A stretch of DNA of 64,000 bases from Cytobacillus dafuensis (GCF_007995155.1 NZ_CP042593.1:104001-168000); one strand, 5' to 3'. Shown: positions 20,589-36,327, numbered from the stretch's first letter. Notes: generated by a model from the sequence alone, not told the origin. Made by a program: numbers and translations.

Positions 20589-23500
20589 TTGATAGGTCAA
20601 CTTGTTCAGTATGGACGACACCGCCAACGTAGGAGTTACGCACGAATCAGTGAAGTTTTAGAATTACCAAATCTAATCGAAATCCAAACCTCTTCTTATC
20701 AATGGTTTCTTGATGAGGGTTTACGTGAAATGTTCCAGGACATTTCTCCGATTGAAGACTTTACTGGTAATTTGTCGCTTGAATTTATTGATTACAGCCT
20801 TGGCGATCCAAAGTATTCCGTTGAGGAATCGAAAGAACGAGATGTTACATATTCTGCACCATTGCGTGTGAAAGTGCGTCTTGTAAACAAAGAAACAGGC
20901 GAAGTTAAAGACCAGGATGTCTTTATGGGTGACTTCCCGCTTATGACAGAAACAGGTACATTTGTAATTAATGGAGCGGAACGTGTTATCGTTTCGCAAT
21001 TAGTGCGTTCACCAAGTGTATACTTTAGTGGAAAACTAGATAAAAACGGGAAAAAAGGCTTTACAGCAACTGTAATCCCGAACCGCGGCGCTTGGCTTGA
21101 GTATGAAACAGATGCCAAGGATGTCGTTTACGTTAGAATAGATCGTACTCGGAAACTGCCCGTTACGGTTCTTTTGCGTGCCCTTGGATTCGGCTCTGAT
21201 CAAGAAATCATTGATTTGATTGGAGATAATGAATACATTCGCAACACGTTAGAAAAAGATAATACAGAAGGTACAGATAAGGCTTTATTAGAAATTTATG
21301 AGCGCCTTCGTCCAGGAGAACCTCCTACAGTAGAAAATGCAAAAAGCTTATTAATTTCAAGATTTTTTGACCCTAAGCGTTATGATTTAGCGAATGTTGG
21401 TCGATACAAAATTAATAAAAAGCTCCACATAAAAAATAGATTATTCGGACAACGACTTGCTGAAACGCTTGTTGATCCGGAAACAGGCGAGATTATTGCT
21501 GAAAAAGGGGTTACCCTTGATCGCCGTACTTTAGATCGTATTCTTCCAAAATTAGAGGAGAATATCGGTTTTAAGACGATTAGTCTTTATGGCGGAGTAG
21601 TGGAAGAGGACATCACTCTACAATCAATCAAAATTTATGCTCCTAACGAAGATGGCGAAAAGGCTATTAATGTAATTGGAAATGCTTATGTTGAAGAAGC
21701 AGTGAAGAATATTTCACCTTCAGATATCATTGCTTCAATCAGTTACTTCTTTAACCTGCTTCATTCAGTTGGAGATACAGATGATATCGACCATTTAGGA
21801 AATAGACGTTTGCGCTCTGTTGGTGAGCTTTTACAAAACCAATTCCGCATCGGTTTATCAAGAATGGAACGTGTTGTACGAGAAAGAATGTCAATTCAAG
21901 ATACAAACACGATTACTCCACAGCAATTAATTAATATTCGACCTGTTATTGCGTCAATTAAAGAGTTTTTCGGAAGCTCGCAGTTATCTCAATTTATGGA
22001 TCAAACGAATCCTCTTGCGGAATTAACGCATAAACGCCGTTTATCTGCACTAGGACCAGGTGGTTTAACACGTGAACGAGCAGGGTTTGAAGTACGTGAC
22101 GTTCACTATTCACACTATGGCCGTATGTGTCCAATTGAAACACCAGAGGGACCGAACATTGGATTGATTAACTCTTTATCTTCATTTGCGAAAGTTAACC
22201 GATTCGGGTTCATTGAAACACCGTACCGTCGTGTTGATCCTGAAACAGGAAAAGTAACAGACCGTATTGACTACTTAACTGCTGATGAAGAGGATAATTA
22301 TGTAGTGGCTCAGGCAAACGTGCTTCTTGGCGATGATGGTTCCTTCCTTGAAGAGGAAGTAGTCGCTCGTTTCAAGGGTGAAAACACAGTTGTTGCACGT
22401 GATCGTGTCGATTACATGGACGTTTCGCCGAAGCAAGTTGTTTCTGCAGCAACAGCATGTATCCCGTTCCTTGAGAATGATGACTCCAACCGTGCCCTAA
22501 TGGGAGCAAACATGCAGCGTCAAGCTGTACCATTAATGCAGCCAGAAGCACCAAGAGTTGGAACAGGAATGGAATATGTGTCAGGAAAAGACTCTGGTGC
22601 AGCGGTTATCTGTAAGCATGAGGGAATTGTTGAACACGTTGAAGCCCGTGAAGTATGGGTTCGTAGAATCGTTAATGTAGATGGCCAAGAAGTTAAAGGC
22701 GATCTTGATAAATACAGAATGCTCAAGTTCATCCGTTCTAATCAGGGAACTTGTTACAACCAACGTCCAATTGTTGCTGTCGGCAATCGTGTGACAAAGG
22801 GTGAGATTCTTGCTGATGGTCCTTCTATGGAGCTTGGCGAATTAGCTCTTGGCCGTAATGTTCTAGTTGCCTTCATGACATGGGATGGCTATAACTATGA
22901 AGATGCGATCATCATGAGTGAGCGTCTTGTTAAAGATGATGTATATACGTCTATTCATATTGAAGAATATGAGTCAGAATCACGTGATACAAAGCTTGGA
23001 CCAGAAGAAATCACACGAGATATTCCGAACGTAGGGGAAGATGCACTTCGCAACCTTGACGAGCGTGGAATCATCCGTACTGGTGCTGAAGTAAAGGATG
23101 GAGATCTTTTAGTTGGTAAAGTAACTCCTAAAGGTGTGACAGAACTAACAGCAGAAGAAAGACTTTTACATGCAATCTTTGGCGAAAAAGCGCGTGAAGT
23201 CCGCGATACTTCCCTCCGTGTTCCTCATGGTGGAGGCGGTATTGTCCTTGATGTGAAGGTATTCAACCGAGAAGATGGTGATGAGCTCCCACCTGGAGTG
23301 AATCAGCTTGTACGTGTCTACATTGTTCAAAAGCGTAAAATCTCCGAAGGGGATAAGATGGCTGGACGACATGGTAACAAAGGGGTTATCTCTCGCATTT
23401 TACCAGAGGAAGATATGCCGTATATGCCAGATGGCACACCTGTTGATATCATGTTAAACCCACTAGGGGTTCCATCACGTATGAATATCGGACAGGTGCT

Positions 23501-24149
23501 TGAGCTTCACCTTGGTATGGCGGCAAGATCACTTGGTATTCATGTTGCTTCCCCTGTTTTCGATGGTGCGACGGAGGAAGATGTTTGGTCAACGATTGAA
23601 GAAGCAGGTATGGCTAGAGACGCGAAGACGGTTCTTTATGACGGAAGATCTGGAGAACCATTTGACAACCGTGTATCAGTCGGTGTCATGTATATGATTA
23701 AGCTTGCACACATGGTTGATGATAAGCTTCATGCACGTTCTACAGGTCCTTACTCTCTTGTTACTCAGCAGCCGTTGGGCGGTAAAGCTCAATTCGGTGG
23801 ACAGCGTTTCGGGGAGATGGAAGTTTGGGCGCTTGAAGCATACGGTGCTGCCTATACTTTACAGGAAATTTTAACTGTTAAATCTGACGATGTAGTTGGA
23901 CGTGTGAAAACATATGAATCAATCGTCAAAGGTGAAAATGTTCCAGAACCGGGCGTACCTGAATCATTTAAAGTATTAATTAAAGAACTTCAGAGCTTAG
24001 GAATGGATGTCAAGATTCTATCAGGCGATGAAAAAGAAATTGAGATGCGTGATACGGAGGATGACGAAGACCTGCAGCAAGCTGAGTCTTTCGCGATTGC
24101 TCCTGAACCACAAAACTCAGAAGCTGAAGAAGTAGTGACGAAAGAATAA
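20589..24149 (+). CDS. rpoB: RNA polymerase beta subunit
   Basis: The 1186 residues carry all beta-subunit landmarks, including the rifampicin region ([29 protein letters not shown], wild type in appearance), [17 protein letters not shown], and the C-terminal [25 protein letters not shown]. The start is TTG at 20589, matching the Bacillus N-terminus [18 protein letters not shown], with GAGGGGTG upstream; a GTG at 20580 overlaps that site. Confidence 0.98.
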   Translation: MIGQLVQYGRHRQRRSYARISEVLELPNLIEIQTSSYQWFLDEGLREMFQDISPIEDFTGNLSLEFIDYSLGDPKYSVEESKERDVTYSAPLRVKVRLVNKETGEVKDQDVFMGDFPLMTETGTFVINGAERVIVSQLVRSPSVYFSGKLDKNGKKGFTATVIPNRGAWLEYETDAKDVVYVRIDRTRKLPVTVLLRALGFGSDQEIIDLIGDNEYIRNTLEKDNTEGTDKALLEIYERLRPGEPPTVENAKSLLISRFFDPKRYDLANVGRYKINKKLHIKNRLFGQRLAETLVDPETGEIIAEKGVTLDRRTLDRILPKLEENIGFKTISLYGGVVEEDITLQSIKIYAPNEDGEKAINVIGNAYVEEAVKNISPSDIIASISYFFNLLHSVGDTDDIDHLGNRRLRSVGELLQNQFRIGLSRMERVVRERMSIQDTNTITPQQLINIRPVIASIKEFFGSSQLSQFMDQTNPLAELTHKRRLSALGPGGLTRERAGFEVRDVHYSHYGRMCPIETPEGPNIGLINSLSSFAKVNRFGFIETPYRRVDPETGKVTDRIDYLTADEEDNYVVAQANVLLGDDGSFLEEEVVARFKGENTVVARDRVDYMDVSPKQVVSAATACIPFLENDDSNRALMGANMQRQAVPLMQPEAPRVGTGMEYVSGKDSGAAVICKHEGIVEHVEAREVWVRRIVNVDGQEVKGDLDKYRMLKFIRSNQGTCYNQRPIVAVGNRVTKGEILADGPSMELGELALGRNVLVAFMTWDGYNYEDAIIMSERLVKDDVYTSIHIEEYESESRDTKLGPEEITRDIPNVGEDALRNLDERGIIRTGAEVKDGDLLVGKVTPKGVTELTAEERLLHAIFGEKAREVRDTSLRVPHGGGGIVLDVKVFNREDGDELPPGVNQLVRVYIVQKRKISEGDKMAGRHGNKGVISRILPEEDMPYMPDGTPVDIMLNPLGVPSRMNIGQVLELHLGMAARSLGIHVASPVFDGATEEDVWSTIEEAGMARDAKTVLYDGRSGEPFDNRVSVGVMYMIKLAHMVDDKLHARSTGPYSLVTQQPLGGKAQFGGQRFGEMEVWALEAYGAAYTLQEILTVKSDDVVGRVKTYESIVKGENVPEPGVPESFKVLIKELQSLGMDVKILSGDEKEIEMRDTEDDEDLQQAESFAIAPEPQNSEAEEVVTKE

Positions 24150-24188
24150 ATTTTATTAATAATATAAATGTTTTGCCTCTGTTCAATT

Positions 24189-24219
24189 GCCTCCGTTTTT
24201 AATAATTTTAAGCGGAGGC
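24189..24219 (+). other. Hairpin in the rpoB-rpoC spacer
   Basis: GCCTCCG (24189-24195) pairs with CGGAGGC (24213-24219), extended by T/A pairs. No T-run follows, so it is more likely an RNA-stability or processing element than a terminator. Confidence 0.5.
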
Positions 24220-24303
24220 CGCTAGAACGAGTTAAATTCGCACCAAATTGCTTCATATGGGCAATATGGGCATAGCCCGGAGATCAAAAGGGAGGTAGGC
24301 CCC

Positions 24304-27300
24304 TTGATAGATGTAAATAATTTTGAGTATATGAAAATCGGTCTTGCTTCACCAGATAAAATTCGTTCTTGGTCACATGGTGAGGTAAAAAAACCAGAAA
24401 CGATTAACTATCGTACATTAAAACCAGAAAAAGATGGTTTGTTTTGTGAGCGTATTTTTGGACCTACAAAGGACTGGGAATGCCATTGCGGAAAATACAA
24501 GCGTGTACGCTATAAAGGTGTAGTCTGTGATCGATGCGGTGTTGAAGTTACACGTGCAAAGGTCCGTCGTGAAAGAATGGGGCATATTGAACTTGCAGCT
24601 CCAGTTTCACACATTTGGTATTTTAAAGGAATTCCAAGCAGAATGGGACTTGTTCTTGACATGTCTCCTCGTGCGCTTGAAGAAGTGATTTATTTTGCTT
24701 CTTACGTAGTAACGGAGTCGGGCGATACAGCTCTTGAGAAAAAACAGCTGTTATCAGAAAAGGAATACCGTGCGTACCGTGAAAAATATGGTAATAAGTT
24801 TCAAGCTTCAATGGGTGCAGAGTCCATTAAAAAGCTTCTTTCAGATATTGATTTGAATAAAGAAGTTGATATTTTGAAAGAAGAATTAAAAACTGCACAA
24901 GGACAGCGTAGAACACGCGCAATTAAGCGTCTTGAAGTATTAGAAGCATTCCGTGGATCAGGCAATGAGCCATCATGGATGATCCTTGATGTTCTTCCTG
25001 TTATACCGCCAGAGCTTCGTCCGATGGTTCAACTTGATGGTGGCCGTTTTGCTACATCTGATTTGAACGATTTATACCGTCGTGTCATTAACCGAAATAA
25101 CCGTTTAAAACGATTATTGGATCTTGGTGCGCCTAGTATTATTGTTCAAAACGAAAAACGGATGCTTCAAGAAGCAGTCGATGCACTGATCGATAATGGT
25201 CGTCGTGGCCGTCCAGTAACAGGTCCAGGAAATCGTCCGTTAAAATCGCTTTCCCATATGCTAAAAGGAAAGCAAGGCCGCTTCCGTCAAAACCTATTAG
25301 GGAAACGTGTAGACTATTCAGGTCGTTCGGTTATTGTTGTTGGACCGAATTTGAAAATGTATCAATGTGGTCTTCCGAAAGAAATGGCCTTAGAGCTATT
25401 TAAGCCATTCGTCATGAAAGAGTTAGTAGAAAAAGGCTTATCACATAATATTAAATCAGCAAAACGTAAAATTGAAAGAGTTCAGCCTGAAGTTTGGGAT
25501 GTTTTAGAAAGTGTCATTAAAGAGCATCCAGTTCTTCTTAACCGTGCTCCAACTCTTCATAGATTGGGAATTCAAGCATTCGAACCAACATTGGTTGAGG
25601 GTCGTGCGATTCGTCTTCACCCGCTCGTATGTACAGCTTACAACGCTGACTTTGATGGTGACCAAATGGCTGTTCACGTTCCTCTTTCATCTGAGGCTCA
25701 AGCTGAAGCACGTCTATTAATGCTTGCAGCTCAAAATATCTTGAACCCGAAAGATGGAAAACCGGTTGTTACTCCTTCTCAGGATATGGTATTAGGTAAC
25801 TACTATCTGACACTGGAAAGAGATGGCGCTGTTGGGGAAGGTATGATCTTTAAGGATATCAATGAAGCGCTTCTAGCTTATCAAAATGGATATGTTCATT
25901 TGCATACGCGTGTAGCTGTTCATGCTGGCTCCTTAAAGAATCCGCAATTTACACCAGAACAAAATCAAAAGCTATTGATTACAACAGTAGGAAAGCTTAT
26001 TTTTAATGAGATTTTACCAGCGTCATTCCCGTATATTAATGAACCTACAAGACAAAATCTTGAGGTGGAAACTCCAGCTAAGTATTTTGTGGAAAAAGGT
26101 CAAGAAGTACTTTCTATTATTCGAGAAATGCCGCTTGTGGATCCATTTAAGAAGAAGATCCTTGGAAATATCATTGCAGAAGTATTCAAACGTTACAAGA
26201 TTACAGAAACGTCTAAAATGCTTGATCGCATGAAAGATTTAGGTTTCAAACACTCTACAAAAGCTGGTATTACGGTCGGGGTTTCCGATATCGTTGTCCT
26301 AGGAGAGAAGAAACAAATCATTCATGAAGCTCAAGTTAAAGTTGACAATGTTATGAAGCAATTCAGACGTGGTCTTATTACTGAAGACGAGCGCTATGAT
26401 CGTGTAATTTCGATTTGGAGTGCTGCAAAGGATTCAATCCAAGAAAAACTAATGAAGTCCCTTGAAAAATCGAACCCAATCTTTATGATGAGTGACTCTG
26501 GTGCCCGTGGTAACGCATCTAACTTTACTCAATTAGCGGGTATGCGTGGTCTGATGGCCAACCCAGCTGGACGTATTATTGAGTTGCCAATTAAATCAAG
26601 TTTCCGTGAAGGTTTAACGGTATTAGAATACTTTATTTCTACTCACGGTGCTCGTAAAGGTCTTGCCGATACAGCATTAAAAACAGCTGACTCTGGTTAC
26701 TTAACTCGTCGTTTAGTAGATGTAGCACAAGATGTCATCGTTCGTGAAGATGATTGCGGAACAGATCGTGGTTTATTAATTAGTGCTTTAAAAGATGGCA
26801 CTGAGATTATTGAGACACTTGAAGAGCGTCTAATCGGCAGATATGCCAGAAAAGCAATAAGACATCCAGAAACAAAAGAAGTGATTATTCCTGAAAATGG
26901 TCTAATTACTGAAGATCTTGCTGAGGAAGTTACAAATGCAAACGTTCAAGAGGTTTGGATTCGCTCTGCCTTTACATGTAATACACGTCATGGTGTGTGT
27001 AAGAAGTGTTATGGCCGTAATTTAGCAACTGGTCAAGAGGTTGAAGTAGGTGAAGCAGTTGGTATTATCGCTGCACAATCTATCGGTGAGCCGGGAACTC
27101 AGTTAACGATGCGTACATTCCATACAGGTGGAGTTGCTGGAGATGATATTACACAAGGTTTACCGCGTATTCAGGAATTGTTTGAAGCACGGAATCCTAA
27201 AGGTCTGGCAATTATCACTGAAATTGATGGTGTCGTAGTTGGAATTAATGAAGGCCGCGACCGTCAACACGAAATAATTGTTCAAGGGGAAGTGGAGTCC

Positions 27301-27903
27301 CGCACATATACAGCTCCATACACGGCTCGTCTAAAAGTGTCAATTAATGACACTGTAGAGTGTGGACAGGAACTAACAGAGGGCTCAATTGATCCGAAAG
27401 AATTAATTAGAGTGAAGGACGTTACAGCTGTTCAAGAGTATTTACTGCGTGAAGTTCAAAAAGTATACCGTATGCAAGGGGTAGAAATCGGCGATAAGCA
27501 TATCGAAGTAATGGTACGTCAAATGCTTCGTAAAGTTCGTGTCATCGATGCTGCTGAAACAGATGTCCTTCCAGGTACACTGCTTGACATTCATCAATTT
27601 ACAGATGCAAATGAAAAAGCACTTCTATCAGGTAAATTGCCAGCGACAGGTCGTCCAGTGTTGCTTGGAATTACGAAAGCATCTCTTGAAACAGATTCAT
27701 TCCTATCTGCGGCATCCTTCCAAGAAACAACAAGAGTTCTTACGGATGCAGCCATTAAAGGAAAACGTGATGAATTATTAGGATTAAAGGAAAATGTTAT
27801 CATTGGAAAACTTGTTCCAGCTGGAACGGGAATGCAGCGCTATCGTCGAGCTGAGCCTTACACAAATGAAGAGGTTATCGAGGACGCCGTAACAATAGAA
27901 TAA
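24304..27903 (+). CDS. rpoC: RNA polymerase beta' subunit
   Basis: The 1199 residues include the N-terminal zinc ribbon ([20 protein letters not shown]), the catalytic [12 protein letters not shown] with its three magnesium-binding aspartates, the bridge and trigger regions ([13 protein letters not shown]) and the second zinc site. The gene starts with TTG at 24304 after GGGAGG. It is transcribed with rpoB. Confidence 0.98.
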   Translation: MIDVNNFEYMKIGLASPDKIRSWSHGEVKKPETINYRTLKPEKDGLFCERIFGPTKDWECHCGKYKRVRYKGVVCDRCGVEVTRAKVRRERMGHIELAAPVSHIWYFKGIPSRMGLVLDMSPRALEEVIYFASYVVTESGDTALEKKQLLSEKEYRAYREKYGNKFQASMGAESIKKLLSDIDLNKEVDILKEELKTAQGQRRTRAIKRLEVLEAFRGSGNEPSWMILDVLPVIPPELRPMVQLDGGRFATSDLNDLYRRVINRNNRLKRLLDLGAPSIIVQNEKRMLQEAVDALIDNGRRGRPVTGPGNRPLKSLSHMLKGKQGRFRQNLLGKRVDYSGRSVIVVGPNLKMYQCGLPKEMALELFKPFVMKELVEKGLSHNIKSAKRKIERVQPEVWDVLESVIKEHPVLLNRAPTLHRLGIQAFEPTLVEGRAIRLHPLVCTAYNADFDGDQMAVHVPLSSEAQAEARLLMLAAQNILNPKDGKPVVTPSQDMVLGNYYLTLERDGAVGEGMIFKDINEALLAYQNGYVHLHTRVAVHAGSLKNPQFTPEQNQKLLITTVGKLIFNEILPASFPYINEPTRQNLEVETPAKYFVEKGQEVLSIIREMPLVDPFKKKILGNIIAEVFKRYKITETSKMLDRMKDLGFKHSTKAGITVGVSDIVVLGEKKQIIHEAQVKVDNVMKQFRRGLITEDERYDRVISIWSAAKDSIQEKLMKSLEKSNPIFMMSDSGARGNASNFTQLAGMRGLMANPAGRIIELPIKSSFREGLTVLEYFISTHGARKGLADTALKTADSGYLTRRLVDVAQDVIVREDDCGTDRGLLISALKDGTEIIETLEERLIGRYARKAIRHPETKEVIIPENGLITEDLAEEVTNANVQEVWIRSAFTCNTRHGVCKKCYGRNLATGQEVEVGEAVGIIAAQSIGEPGTQLTMRTFHTGGVAGDDITQGLPRIQELFEARNPKGLAIITEIDGVVVGINEGRDRQHEIIVQGEVESRTYTAPYTARLKVSINDTVECGQELTEGSIDPKELIRVKDVTAVQEYLLREVQKVYRMQGVEIGDKHIEVMVRQMLRKVRVIDAAETDVLPGTLLDIHQFTDANEKALLSGKLPATGRPVLLGITKASLETDSFLSAASFQETTRVLTDAAIKGKRDELLGLKENVIIGKLVPAGTGMQRYRRAEPYTNEEVIEDAVTIE

Positions 27904-27913
27904 TAATGAATTT

Positions 27914-27945
27914 GCAATGCTTGCTGGAAAACTAGCAAGCATTGC
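27914..27945 (+). terminator. Stem-loop after rpoC
   Basis: GCAATGCTTGCT (27914-27925) pairs perfectly with AGCAAGCATTGC (27934-27945). Only ATTTCC follows, so termination may be incomplete. Confidence 0.6.
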
Positions 27946-27994
27946 ATTTCCAAAAAAAACTATTAATTTTTTTCTAATAAAGCAAGAATGATTA

Positions 27995-28023
27995 TTGACA
28001 TAAAAAAATGAAGATGTTAATAT
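27995..28023 (+). promoter_or_regulatory. Sigma-A promoter of rplGB and the str operon
   Basis: TTGACA at 27995-28000 and TAATAT at 28018-28023 with a 17-base spacer, 47 bases ahead of the rplGB start. Confidence 0.7.
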
Positions 28024-28069
28024 AGCAAAGGTGCTCCTATTAACTCGATACTTTGGAGGATGTCCTTTA

Positions 28070-28318
28070 ATGTCTTATGAAAAAGTATTGCAGGCAAAGG
28101 AAATTATAATAGGAACAAAGCAAACGATAAAAGCACTGAAGTCCAGAACAGCTAAAGAGGTTGTAGTAGCCAAAGACGCAGATCAAAAAGTGATTGCGAA
28201 AGTGATAAATACAGCATCTGAAGTAAACGTTCCGGTTTTGTATGTAGATTCAATGAAAAAGCTTGGAAACGCATGCGGAATTGAAGTTGGTGCGGCAACG
28301 GTTGCGATAATTAATTAA
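28070..28318 (+). CDS. rplGB: L7Ae-family K-turn binding protein (YbxF)
   Basis: This 82-residue protein belongs to the L7Ae/L30e family, which binds kink-turn RNA. The signature [24 protein letters not shown] and the tail [17 protein letters not shown] are clear. The ATG at 28070 follows TGGAGGATG; the longer open frame upstream is not conserved. It precedes rpsL as in B. subtilis, where it associates with the ribosome. Confidence 0.94.
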   Translation: MSYEKVLQAKEIIIGTKQTIKALKSRTAKEVVVAKDADQKVIAKVINTASEVNVPVLYVDSMKKLGNACGIEVGAATVAIIN

Positions 28319-28335
28319 AAACTGTTTTTGTAGAT

Positions 28336-28360
28336 AAGGTCTGCAAAGACTTTGTTTTTT
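28336..28360 (+). terminator. Weak terminator between rplGB and rpsL
   Basis: AAGGTCT (28336-28342), GCAA loop and AGACTTT (28347-28353), followed by GTTTTTT. It may separate or attenuate transcription into the str operon. Confidence 0.5.
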
Positions 28361-28420
28361 GCATCAAAATGAACCACCTGGATGTGTGGGCTTAAACAAA
28401 AGTGAAGGGAGGACAATTCA

Positions 28421-28843
28421 ATGCCAACTATTAACCAATTAGTGCGCAAGCCTCGTCAAACTAAAGAGGAAAAGTCAAAATCACCAGCACTAAACAAAGG
28501 ATATAACAGCTTCAAAAAAGCACAAACAAATGTTTCTTCACCACAAAAACGCGGTGTTTGTACTCGTGTTGGTACAATGACACCGAAGAAACCGAACTCA
28601 GCGTTACGTAAATATGCGCGTGTACGTTTATCAAACGGAATCGAGGTAAATGCTTACATTCCGGGTATCGGACACAACCTGCAAGAGCACAGCGTAGTTC
28701 TAATTCGTGGCGGACGTGTAAAAGACTTACCAGGGGTACGTTATCACATCGTTCGTGGAGCATTAGATACAGCGGGTGTTGCTAACCGTATGCAAGGTCG
28801 TTCTAAATACGGTGCGAAGAGACCAAAAGCACCTAAGAAATAA
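28421..28843 (+). CDS. rpsL: Ribosomal protein S12
   Basis: S12 sits at the decoding centre. The 140 residues include [20 protein letters not shown] and [13 protein letters not shown], with lysine at the usual streptomycin-resistance position in TPKKPNS, so the protein looks streptomycin-sensitive. GAAGGGAGGAC precedes the ATG. Confidence 0.98.
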   Translation: MPTINQLVRKPRQTKEEKSKSPALNKGYNSFKKAQTNVSSPQKRGVCTRVGTMTPKKPNSALRKYARVRLSNGIEVNAYIPGIGHNLQEHSVVLIRGGRVKDLPGVRYHIVRGALDTAGVANRMQGRSKYGAKRPKAPKK

Positions 28844-28859
28844 TATTAAACATTAGTAA

Positions 28860-29354
<495 letters not shown>

Positions 29355-29405
29355 AATTTATACCCTATATAAAATAATACTCAAACTAGGAAGGAGAAAG
29401 ACCCA

Positions 29406-31484
29406 ATGGCAAGAGAGTTCTCCTTAGATCATACTCGTAATATCGGTATCATGGCTCATATTGATGCCGGTAAAACAACAACAACTGAGCGTATTCTTTA
29501 TTACACTGGTAAGATTCATAAAATCGGTGAAACTCATGAAGGTGCTTCTCAGATGGACTGGATGGAGCAAGAACAAGAGCGTGGTATTACGATTACATCT
29601 GCAGCAACAACTGCACAATGGAAAGGTAACCGCGTAAACATCATTGATACACCAGGACACGTGGATTTCACTGTTGAGGTTGAACGTTCACTTCGTGTAC
29701 TTGATGGTGCTGTAACTGTACTTGATGCTCAATCTGGAGTAGAACCACAAACAGAAACAGTTTGGCGCCAAGCAACAACTTATGGCGTACCTCGTATTGT
29801 TTTTGTAAACAAAATGGATAAGCTTGGTGCAGACTTCTTATATTCTGTGAAGACGCTTCATGACCGTCTACAAGCTAATGCTGCCCCAATTCAATTACCT
29901 ATCGGTGCTGAAGATCAATTCAGAGGCATCATTGATCTAGTTGAAATGGAAGCAACATTCTATGCAAATGATCTTGGTACAGATATCGAAGTGGGTGAAA
30001 TCCCAGCAGAATTCGTGGATCAAGCTCAAGAATACCGCGAGAAATTAATCGAAGCAGTTGCTGAACTTGATGAAGAGCTTATGGAAAAATACCTTGGTGG
30101 CGAAGAAATCACGAAGGAAGAGCTAAAGGCTGCAATCCGTAAAGCAACTATAAATGTAGAATTCTACCCAGTTCTATGCGGAACAGCGTTTAAAAACAAA
30201 GGTGTTCAGAAGATGCTAGATGCAGCGATTGACTACCTTCCGTCTCCGGTTGATATTCCAGCTATTAAAGGTATTAATCCAGATACAGAAGAAGAGACAA
30301 CTCGTCCTTCAGACGATGAGGCTCCATTCTCTGCACTTGCATTCAAAGTAATGACGGACCCTTATGTTGGTAAACTAACATTCTTCCGTGTTTACTCTGG
30401 TACATTGAGCTCAGGTTCATATGTTCAAAACTCAACTAAAGGTAAGCGTGAGCGCGTAGGACGTATCTTACAGATGCACGCAAACCACCGTCAAGAAATT
30501 TCTATCGTACATGCTGGAGATATCGCTGCTGCAGTTGGTCTTAAAGACACAACTACTGGTGATACACTATGTGACGAGAAAAATCTTGTTATTCTAGAAT
30601 CTATGGAATTCCCAGAGCCAGTAATTCAATTATCTATCGAGCCGAAAACAAAGGCTGACCAAGATAAAATGACGACAGCTCTTCAAAAACTTCAAGAAGA
30701 AGATCCAACATTCCGTGCACATACTGACCAGGAAACTGGAGAAGTAATCATTGCAGGTATGGGTGAGCTTCACCTTGATATCCTTGTTGACCGTATGCGT
30801 CGTGAATTTAAAGTGGAAGCAAACGTTGGTGCACCTCAGGTTGCATACCGTGAAACTTTCCGTGCTTCAGCACAAGTTGAAGGTAAATTCGCTCGCCAAT
30901 CTGGTGGACGCGGACAATATGGTCATGTTTGGATTGAATTCTCTCCAAACGAAGAAGGTAAAGGCTTTGAATTCGAAAATGGCATCGTTGGTGGGGTTGT
31001 TCCGCGTGAATATATTGCTCCTGTTCAAGCTGGTCTTGAAGATGCTCTAGACCGAGGAGTACTTGCTGGATTCCCGTTAGTGGATATTAAAGCAAGACTA
31101 TTTGACGGATCATACCATGATGTAGACTCATCTGAAATGGCGTTTAAAATTGCGGCATCTATGGCCCTTAAAAATGCTGCTTCAAAATGTAGCCCTGTTA
31201 TCCTTGAGCCAGTGATGAAAGTTGAAGTCATCATTCCTGAAGAATACTTGGGAGATATCATGGGTAACGTTACTTCTCGTCGTGGTCGTGTTGAAGGAAT
31301 GGAAGCGCGCGGTAACGCACAAGTTGTTCGTGCAATGGTTCCACTTTCTGAAATGTTTGGATATGCTACTTCTTTACGTTCTAGCACGCAAGGTCGCGGT
31401 GTATTCTCAATGCATTTTGATCACTATGAAGAAGTTCCAAAATCAATTTCAGAAGAAATCATTAAAAAGCATAAAGGTGAATAA
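29406..31484 (+). CDS. fusA: Elongation factor G
   Basis: EF-G drives translocation. The 692 residues have G1 [15 protein letters not shown], the switch segment [10 protein letters not shown]3 DTPGHVDFT and G4 NKMDKLGAD, followed by domains II-V. It lies in the str operon behind rpsG with AAGGAG upstream. Confidence 0.98.
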   Translation: MAREFSLDHTRNIGIMAHIDAGKTTTTERILYYTGKIHKIGETHEGASQMDWMEQEQERGITITSAATTAQWKGNRVNIIDTPGHVDFTVEVERSLRVLDGAVTVLDAQSGVEPQTETVWRQATTYGVPRIVFVNKMDKLGADFLYSVKTLHDRLQANAAPIQLPIGAEDQFRGIIDLVEMEATFYANDLGTDIEVGEIPAEFVDQAQEYREKLIEAVAELDEELMEKYLGGEEITKEELKAAIRKATINVEFYPVLCGTAFKNKGVQKMLDAAIDYLPSPVDIPAIKGINPDTEEETTRPSDDEAPFSALAFKVMTDPYVGKLTFFRVYSGTLSSGSYVQNSTKGKRERVGRILQMHANHRQEISIVHAGDIAAAVGLKDTTTGDTLCDEKNLVILESMEFPEPVIQLSIEPKTKADQDKMTTALQKLQEEDPTFRAHTDQETGEVIIAGMGELHLDILVDRMRREFKVEANVGAPQVAYRETFRASAQVEGKFARQSGGRGQYGHVWIEFSPNEEGKGFEFENGIVGGVVPREYIAPVQAGLEDALDRGVLAGFPLVDIKARLFDGSYHDVDSSEMAFKIAASMALKNAASKCSPVILEPVMKVEVIIPEEYLGDIMGNVTSRRGRVEGMEARGNAQVVRAMVPLSEMFGYATSLRSSTQGRGVFSMHFDHYEEVPKSISEEIIKKHKGE

Positions 31485-31533
31485 TTTTAATTGATTTTAC
31501 CTTTTTAATCAAGTATAACTACTATTGTAGGCA

Positions 31534-31563
31534 TGCTGCGAATGGAGTAATCTTTTCGCAGCA
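31534..31563 (+). other. Hairpin in the fusA-tuf spacer
   Basis: TGCTGCGAA (31534-31542) pairs with TTCGCAGCA (31555-31563), followed by GTTTAAAA. It could stabilise the tuf message after processing; it is a poor terminator. Confidence 0.5.
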
Positions 31564-31607
31564 GTTTAAAATACTTAATTTTTATAATTTAAAGGAGGAT
31601 TTTCCTA

Positions 31608-32795
31608 ATGGCAAAAGCTAAATTTGACCGTACAAAACCCCATGTAAACATTGGTACTATTGGACACGTTGACCATGGTAAAACAACTTTAACAGCTGCA
31701 ATCACAACTGTTCTTGCGAAAGCAGGCGGCGGTGAAGCACGCGGATATGATCAAATCGATAACGCTCCAGAAGAAAAAGAGCGTGGAATCACAATCAACA
31801 CTTCTCACGTTGAGTATGAAACTGCTAACCGTCACTATGCACACGTTGACTGCCCAGGACATGCTGACTACGTTAAAAACATGATCACTGGTGCTGCTCA
31901 AATGGACGGCGGTATCTTAGTAGTATCTGCTGCTGATGGTCCAATGCCACAAACTCGTGAGCACATCCTTCTTTCTCGTCAAGTAGGTGTACCTTTCCTT
32001 GTTGTATTCATGAACAAATGTGACATGGTAGACGATGAAGAGCTTCTTGAATTAGTAGAAATGGAAATTCGTGACCTTCTTTCTGAATACGAATTCCCTG
32101 GCGATGACATTCCAGTTGTTAAAGGTTCTGCTCTTAAAGCTCTTGAAGGCGAAGCTGCTTGGGAAGAGAAAATCATTGAACTTATGGCTGCTGTAGACGA
32201 GTACGTTCCAAACCCAACTCGTGAAACTGACAAACCATTCATGATGCCAGTTGAGGATGTATTCTCAATCACTGGTCGTGGTACAGTTGCTACTGGACGT
32301 GTTGAGCGTGGACAAGTTAAAGTTGGTGACGTAATCGAAATCACTGGTTTCACTGAAGAGCCAAAATCTACAACAGTAACTGGTGTAGAAATGTTCCGTA
32401 AGTTACTAGACTATGCTGAAGCTGGAGACAACATTGGTGCACTTCTTCGTGGGGTTGCTCGTGAAGATATCCAACGTGGTCAAGTTTTAGCAAAACCAGG
32501 TTCAATCAAGCCACACGTAAAATTCAAAGCTGAAGTTTACGTTTTATCTAAAGAAGAAGGTGGACGTCACACTCCATTCTTCACAAACTACCGTCCTCAG
32601 TTCTACTTCCGTACAACTGACGTAACTGGTATTTGTAATCTTCCTGAAGGCGTAGAAATGGTTATGCCTGGAGATAACATCGAAATGCACGTTGAGCTTA
32701 TTGCTCCAATCGCAATCGAAGAAGGAACTAAGTTCTCTATTCGTGAAGGTGGACGTACTGTAGGCGCAGGCGTTGTTGCTACAATTGTAGAATAA
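31608..32795 (+). CDS. tuf: Elongation factor Tu
   Basis: EF-Tu delivers aminoacyl-tRNA. The 395 residues include [37 protein letters not shown] and NKCDMVDD. Codon use is strongly biased to the preferred set, as expected for the most abundant protein. AAAGGAGG precedes the ATG and a strong terminator follows. Confidence 0.99.
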   Translation: MAKAKFDRTKPHVNIGTIGHVDHGKTTLTAAITTVLAKAGGGEARGYDQIDNAPEEKERGITINTSHVEYETANRHYAHVDCPGHADYVKNMITGAAQMDGGILVVSAADGPMPQTREHILLSRQVGVPFLVVFMNKCDMVDDEELLELVEMEIRDLLSEYEFPGDDIPVVKGSALKALEGEAAWEEKIIELMAAVDEYVPNPTRETDKPFMMPVEDVFSITGRGTVATGRVERGQVKVGDVIEITGFTEEPKSTTVTGVEMFRKLLDYAEAGDNIGALLRGVAREDIQRGQVLAKPGSIKPHVKFKAEVYVLSKEEGGRHTPFFTNYRPQFYFRTTDVTGICNLPEGVEMVMPGDNIEMHVELIAPIAIEEGTKFSIREGGRTVGAGVVATIVE

Positions 32796-32811
32796 TTATA
32801 GATAAAGTAAG

Positions 32812-32844
32812 ACTGGGTGGATGACGATCCACTCAGTTTTTTTA
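32812..32844 (+). terminator. Terminator of the str operon
   Basis: ACTGGGTGGAT (32812-32822) pairs with ATCCACTCAGT (32827-32837), followed by a run of T. Confidence 0.9.
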
Positions 32845-32988
32845 TTCTAAAAATCTTGTTTCTTCTATAATAGAATCTACTTCACGAGTTATATAACTCT
32901 AAATGGAATCGGCTTCTGCATGAAACCAAATGTTAAATAACTTACGTTTTTCTAATCATATGAAATTACTGGATTGTTCATGTTGTGC

Positions 32989-33017
32989 TTGAAAATCAAG
33001 GTGAATGCCGATATAAT
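32989..33017 (+). promoter_or_regulatory. Upstream promoter of the S10 operon
   Basis: TTGAAA at 32989-32994, a 17-base spacer and TATAAT at 33012-33017. Confidence 0.6.
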
Positions 33018-33058
33018 TATACAAGTGTTCAAGAAACGAAGAAATTCTATTATTTCTA

Positions 33059-33087
33059 TTGCATATTGAATATGATTTCTGTATAAT
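33059..33087 (+). promoter_or_regulatory. Downstream promoter of the S10 operon
   Basis: TTGCAT at 33059-33064, a 17-base spacer and TATAAT at 33082-33087. With the promoter 70 bases upstream this makes a tandem pair, as at many growth-regulated ribosomal operons. Confidence 0.65.
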
Positions 33088-33124
33088 AGACAATGTTGGT
33101 CTTTGACTGCGATGATGTGAAAGG

Positions 33125-33527
<403 letters not shown>

Positions 33528-33566
33528 TGAAATAAATTATTTAACAATTTAGGAGGTGTGACTGAA

Positions 33567-34193
33567 ATGACCAAAGGAATCTTAGGAAGAAAGATTGGTA
33601 TGACTCAAGTGTTTGCTGAAAACGGTGATTTAATCCCGGTAACAGTTGTTGAGGCTGCTGGAAACGTTGTTCTTCAAGTTAAGTCTGTTGAAACTGATGG
33701 CTATGAAGCTATCCAAGTCGGTTTTGATGACAAGCGCGAGAAGTTATCAAACAAACCTGAAAAGGGCCATGTTGCAAAAGCTAACACTGCTCCTAAGCGC
33801 TTCGTTCGTGAATTGCGCGGAGTTAATTTAGGAGATTATGAAGTTGGTCAAGAAGTCAAAGTTGATATTTTCACAGCAGGAGAAACTGTTGATGTAACAG
33901 GTATCTCAAAGGGTAAAGGTTTCCAAGGTTCTATTAAGCGCCATGGACAATCTCGCGGACCTATGTCACACGGTTCTCGTTACCACCGTCGCCCTGGTTC
34001 AATGGGTCCTGTAGCTCCAAACCGCGTATTTAAAGGTAAATTGCTACCTGGTCGTATGGGCGGAGAACAAGTAACAGTTCAAAACCTTGAAATTGTAAAA
34101 GTTGACGTTGAACGCAACTTATTACTTATCAAAGGTAATGTACCTGGTGCTAAAAAAGCATTATTAAAAATTAAAACTGCGGTTAAAGCATAG
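33567..34193 (+). CDS. rplC: Ribosomal protein L3
   Basis: L3 is an early-assembly protein near the peptidyl transferase centre. The 208 residues contain [13 protein letters not shown] and the central loop [20 protein letters not shown]. The ATG at 33567 fits homologues and the AGGAGGTG spacing better than the GTG at 33558. Confidence 0.98.
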   Translation: MTKGILGRKIGMTQVFAENGDLIPVTVVEAAGNVVLQVKSVETDGYEAIQVGFDDKREKLSNKPEKGHVAKANTAPKRFVRELRGVNLGDYEVGQEVKVDIFTAGETVDVTGISKGKGFQGSIKRHGQSRGPMSHGSRYHRRPGSMGPVAPNRVFKGKLLPGRMGGEQVTVQNLEIVKVDVERNLLLIKGNVPGAKKALLKIKTAVKA

Positions 34194-34220
34194 TAATAAG
34201 TCGGAAAGGAGGAAATAAGA

Positions 34221-34843
34221 ATGCCGAAAGTAGCATTATTTAACCAAAGCGGATCTAAAGTTGGTGAAGTTGAGCTAAAAGATACTGTCTTTGGAATCGA
34301 GCCTAACAACCATGTTTTATTCGAAGCTGTTGTTATGCAAAGAGCTTCTTTACGTCAAGGAACTCACAAAACAAAAATTCGTTCTGAAGTAGCAGGCGGC
34401 GGACGTAAACCATGGCGCCAAAAAGGCACAGGCCGTGCACGTCAAGGTTCTATCCGTTCTCCACAATGGCGCGGTGGTGGTACTGTATTTGGTCCTGTTC
34501 CACGCAGCTATAGCTACAAATTACCTAAAAAGGTTCGTCGCTTAGCGATTAAATCTGCATTATCTTCTAAAGTATTAGAAGAAAACATTTTAGTATTAGA
34601 AAGCCTTGCTTTCGAAACTCCAAAAACAAAAGACTTTAAAGGTGTATTAAAAGGTCTTTCAGTTGATTCTAGAGCGTTAATCGTAACAGCTGATCTAGAT
34701 GAAAACGTAGCATTATCTGCTCGTAACATCCCAGGTGTAACTGTTGTAACTGCTGACGGAATTAATGTGTTGGATGTTTTAAATCATGATAAATTAATCA
34801 TGACTAAGCAAGCTGTTGAAAAAGTAGAGGAGGTGCTTGCATA

Positions 34844-34844
<1 letters not shown>
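34221..34844 (+). CDS. rplD: Ribosomal protein L4
   Basis: L4 lines the exit tunnel. The 207 residues include the tunnel loop [20 protein letters not shown]. The stop overlaps the rplW start by one base (TAATG), so the two are coupled. Confidence 0.98.
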
Positions 34845-35985
<1,141 letters not shown>

Positions 35986-36012
35986 CGGGATTGTCCTACG
36001 GTTCACATATAG

Positions 36013-36324
<312 letters not shown>

Positions 36325-36327
36325 TGA

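Noticed and set aside
28421..28843. Resistance-type substitutions in rpsL, rpoB or rpsE
   Set aside because: The streptomycin, rifampicin and spectinomycin regions look wild type by eye.
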